Assembly (NCBI GenBank): GCA_025354845.1
Contig: JANXMD010000486.1
Location: 1-6,824, forward strand
DNA length: 6,824 nucleotides
Source of the DNA: Verrucomicrobiota bacterium
GTDB taxonomy: Bacteria; Verrucomicrobiota; Verrucomicrobiia; Limisphaerales; UBA9464
Direction: 5' to 3'
In this document: positions 5,700 through 6,824 of the stretch, one piece after another
How positions within the stretch are numbered: position 1 is the first letter of the stretch
Layout of the letters: each line of letters begins with the position of its first letter
Notes under the pieces: model-generated
Told to the model about the DNA's origin: nothing
Seen by the model: only the letters and a program-made list of their open reading frames with translations
The model's database searches: none
Position numbers and translations under genes: made by a program

Positions 5700-6824
5700 C
5701 TACCCCTCACCCAGATTCTTTGCCCTCCGGTCCCGCTCCATGTTCCGCCGAATCGTACTCCAGGCGTCCTCTTCGGCTTGTTTCCGTTCGTCCTTTGTCG
5801 GCTCAGTGGGAGCTTCGAGCACCGTCTTCCCTCCACTCGCCTCCGTTGGCGTCATGGTGGCCCGTGCTGTCTGGCTCAACTCTCGAAGGCGCGCGATGAA
5901 GTCCCGCGTCGTGAGGCACTCGATTCGTCGTTGCTCTCCGATGGAGCAATCTTCCGCCACCATCTCCGCAATCCGATTCCGTCGCGTGGCCACATCGCAC
6001 ACGAGGAAGATCTTTTCGAATCCGGCCTCGAGGCATTTCCGGATACTTCGCTCAAACTCGTGCTCGGCAGTGGTGGTGACGGAGATCTCGCAGGCGACTT
6101 CGAGCTTCCCGAGTGAAAGGACAATGTCGACTCGCCCCGTTCCTCCGTTCACGGATTTTTCTGTCTGGTGCGAGAATCCCCAACCGCCGGCGGCCCGAAT
6201 GATAGTTCCCTTGATTGCCTCCGCCTTCACCCGCTGGGTTTCGATCTCCTCTCCGTCACTCACTGCCGCTTCCCGCCCTCGGCTGCCCTTGGATGCTTTC
6301 GGCTCTACAGCATCAGCCTCGGCCGATTTCGGCATATCGCCGGCATCCCCTTGCGCTTCTTTCCGTCGTTTCGCCGCCAAGCGTGAAAATGGATCCGCAC
6401 CTAGGGCAGGGGGAATATTCCCGCGGAGTGCTGCGAGCTCCTGCCGAATTGCATCCCGCTTGGTTGAGTAGCGAGACCGAGTCTCCCCAAGGATGGCGGC
6501 ATACGCTTCATCGCGTGGAAATGGGGCTTCCGGGAGAAACTCAGTCTCCAGGTTAAACGCAGAGTCCCGAGGCCCGACGCGGACAAGGGCGTGAAGGGGC
6601 GGCTGATTGAGGAGATCATTCGCAGAGAAGCCCCCAAACTCCTCGGAGAGTTTCCGCGCATCGTCTCCCCCAACCTGAAAGCACACCCGAATCCCGCAAT
6701 TCCCCATGACAGCGCCGTACACCTCCTCGTCGCGGCGCAGTTGGGCGAGGCTCTGATGGGCCAAGGTGAGACCCAGACCGTACTTCCGGGTTCCCTTCAG
6801 AATCTCGGAGACGGTTGAAGTGAG
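5700..6824 (-). CDS. Conjugation/HerA-type (VirD4/DUF87-like) ATPase, C-terminal part, with nuclease-like extension
   Basis: The frame is open to the right edge, so 374 C-terminal residues are visible, ending at TAG (plus-strand 5700-5702). The first visible residues, SEILKGTRKYGLGLTLAHQSLAQL (about 6-29), and then NCGIRVCFQVGGDDARKLSEEF with DLLNQPPLHALVRV, are typical of the segment after Walker B in HerA/TraD/VirD4-like DNA-pumping ATPases of conjugative or integrative elements. The Walker motifs lie beyond the edge. After a charged linker (about 115-200), a second compact region at about 205-295 reads GRVDIVL, LEVACEISVTTT, IRKCLEAGFEKIFLVCD. This resembles a PD-(D/E)xK nuclease fold with Asp233 and Glu246, but Ser248 stands where the Lys would be. 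A charged helical tail follows (KDERKQAEEDAW to the end). TTG at 6764 can be read as a start but is clearly internal. Confidence 0.75.
   Translation of the reverse strand, partial: LTSTVSEILKGTRKYGLGLTLAHQSLAQLRRDEEVYGAVMGNCGIRVCFQVGGDDARKLSEEFGGFSANDLLNQPPLHALVRVGPRDSAFNLETEFLPEAPFPRDEAYAAILGETRSRYSTKRDAIRQELAALRGNIPPALGADPFSRLAAKRRKEAQGDAGDMPKSAEADAVEPKASKGSRGREAAVSDGEEIETQRVKAEAIKGTIIRAAGGWGFSHQTEKSVNGGTGRVDIVLSLGKLEVACEISVTTTAEHEFERSIRKCLEAGFEKIFLVCDVATRRNRIAEMVAEDCSIGEQRRIECLTTRDFIARLRELSQTARATMTPTEASGGKTVLEAPTEPTKDERKQAEEDAWSTIRRNMERDRRAKNLGEG
5940..6212 (-). other. Restriction-nuclease-like domain within the ATPase fragment
   Basis: This stretch encodes about residues 205-295 of the visible fragment. 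The pattern of two strands carrying Asp and Glu (RVDIVL then LEVACEIS), followed by a helix with HEFERSIRKCLEAGF and a strand IFLVCD, fits the core of PD-(D/E)xK-like folds. The catalytic Lys of E-x-K is replaced by Ser, so it may bind DNA without cutting it. The assignment is from pattern only. Confidence 0.45.

Noticed and set aside
5740..6471. Plus-strand frame of 243 codons opposite the ATPase gene
   Set aside because: Its Ser/Arg-rich product shows no domain, whereas the minus-strand frame has ATPase and nuclease-like motifs over the same bases.
1..6824. CRISPR array or rRNA genes
   Set aside because: No regularly spaced repeats with unique spacers and no rRNA-like conserved segments were seen on either strand.

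Overview
The window looks like a chromosomal stretch from a GC-rich Gram-negative bacterium. Verrucomicrobiota, perhaps an Opitutae-like lineage, is my best guess. The pointers are a ThuA-domain protein, a secreted Ig-repeat protein ending in an 'NRFWRVRV'-type C-terminus, outer-membrane-type proteins, and starts without clear Shine-Dalgarno sequences. This is inference; no phylogenetic marker is present.

Left part (1-596): the 3' end of a ThuA-domain gene. Middle part (about 691-5155): five same-strand genes in tight order. They encode a DUF3570-type outer-membrane beta-barrel protein, an ApbE-like FAD:protein FMN transferase homologue, a TlpA/ResA-type thioredoxin, a tiny DUF4266-type lipoprotein ending in Gly-rich CGCN, and a secreted protein with one putative-Ig and two Ig-like domains. 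The first three genes overlap by 10 and 14 bases. The fourth has an in-frame alternative GTG that overlaps the TlpA stop codon. This is best read as one transcription unit for a cell-envelope redox or cofactor-attachment system. Two members carry ApbE-style acceptor motifs: DAITGAT in the DUF3570 protein and HGVSGAT in the Ig protein. The ApbE homologue itself has Gly where the family normally has a metal-binding Asp, and it has no visible export signal. The thioredoxin could keep the two C-terminal cysteines of the DUF4266 lipoprotein in the right redox state.

Right part (5156-6824): a non-coding spacer with degenerate short repeats, a complete tRNA-Gly(CCC) with encoded CCA and a plausible promoter, a 251-base spacer with three copies of TGGGAAGTT and a perfect DnaA-box 9-mer, and then, on the minus strand, the C-terminal 374 residues of a conjugation/HerA-type ATPase. 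That ATPase fragment carries an extra nuclease-like domain and runs off the right edge. A transfer-type gene close to a tRNA suggests, but does not prove, that the right edge is one end of an integrated mobile element.
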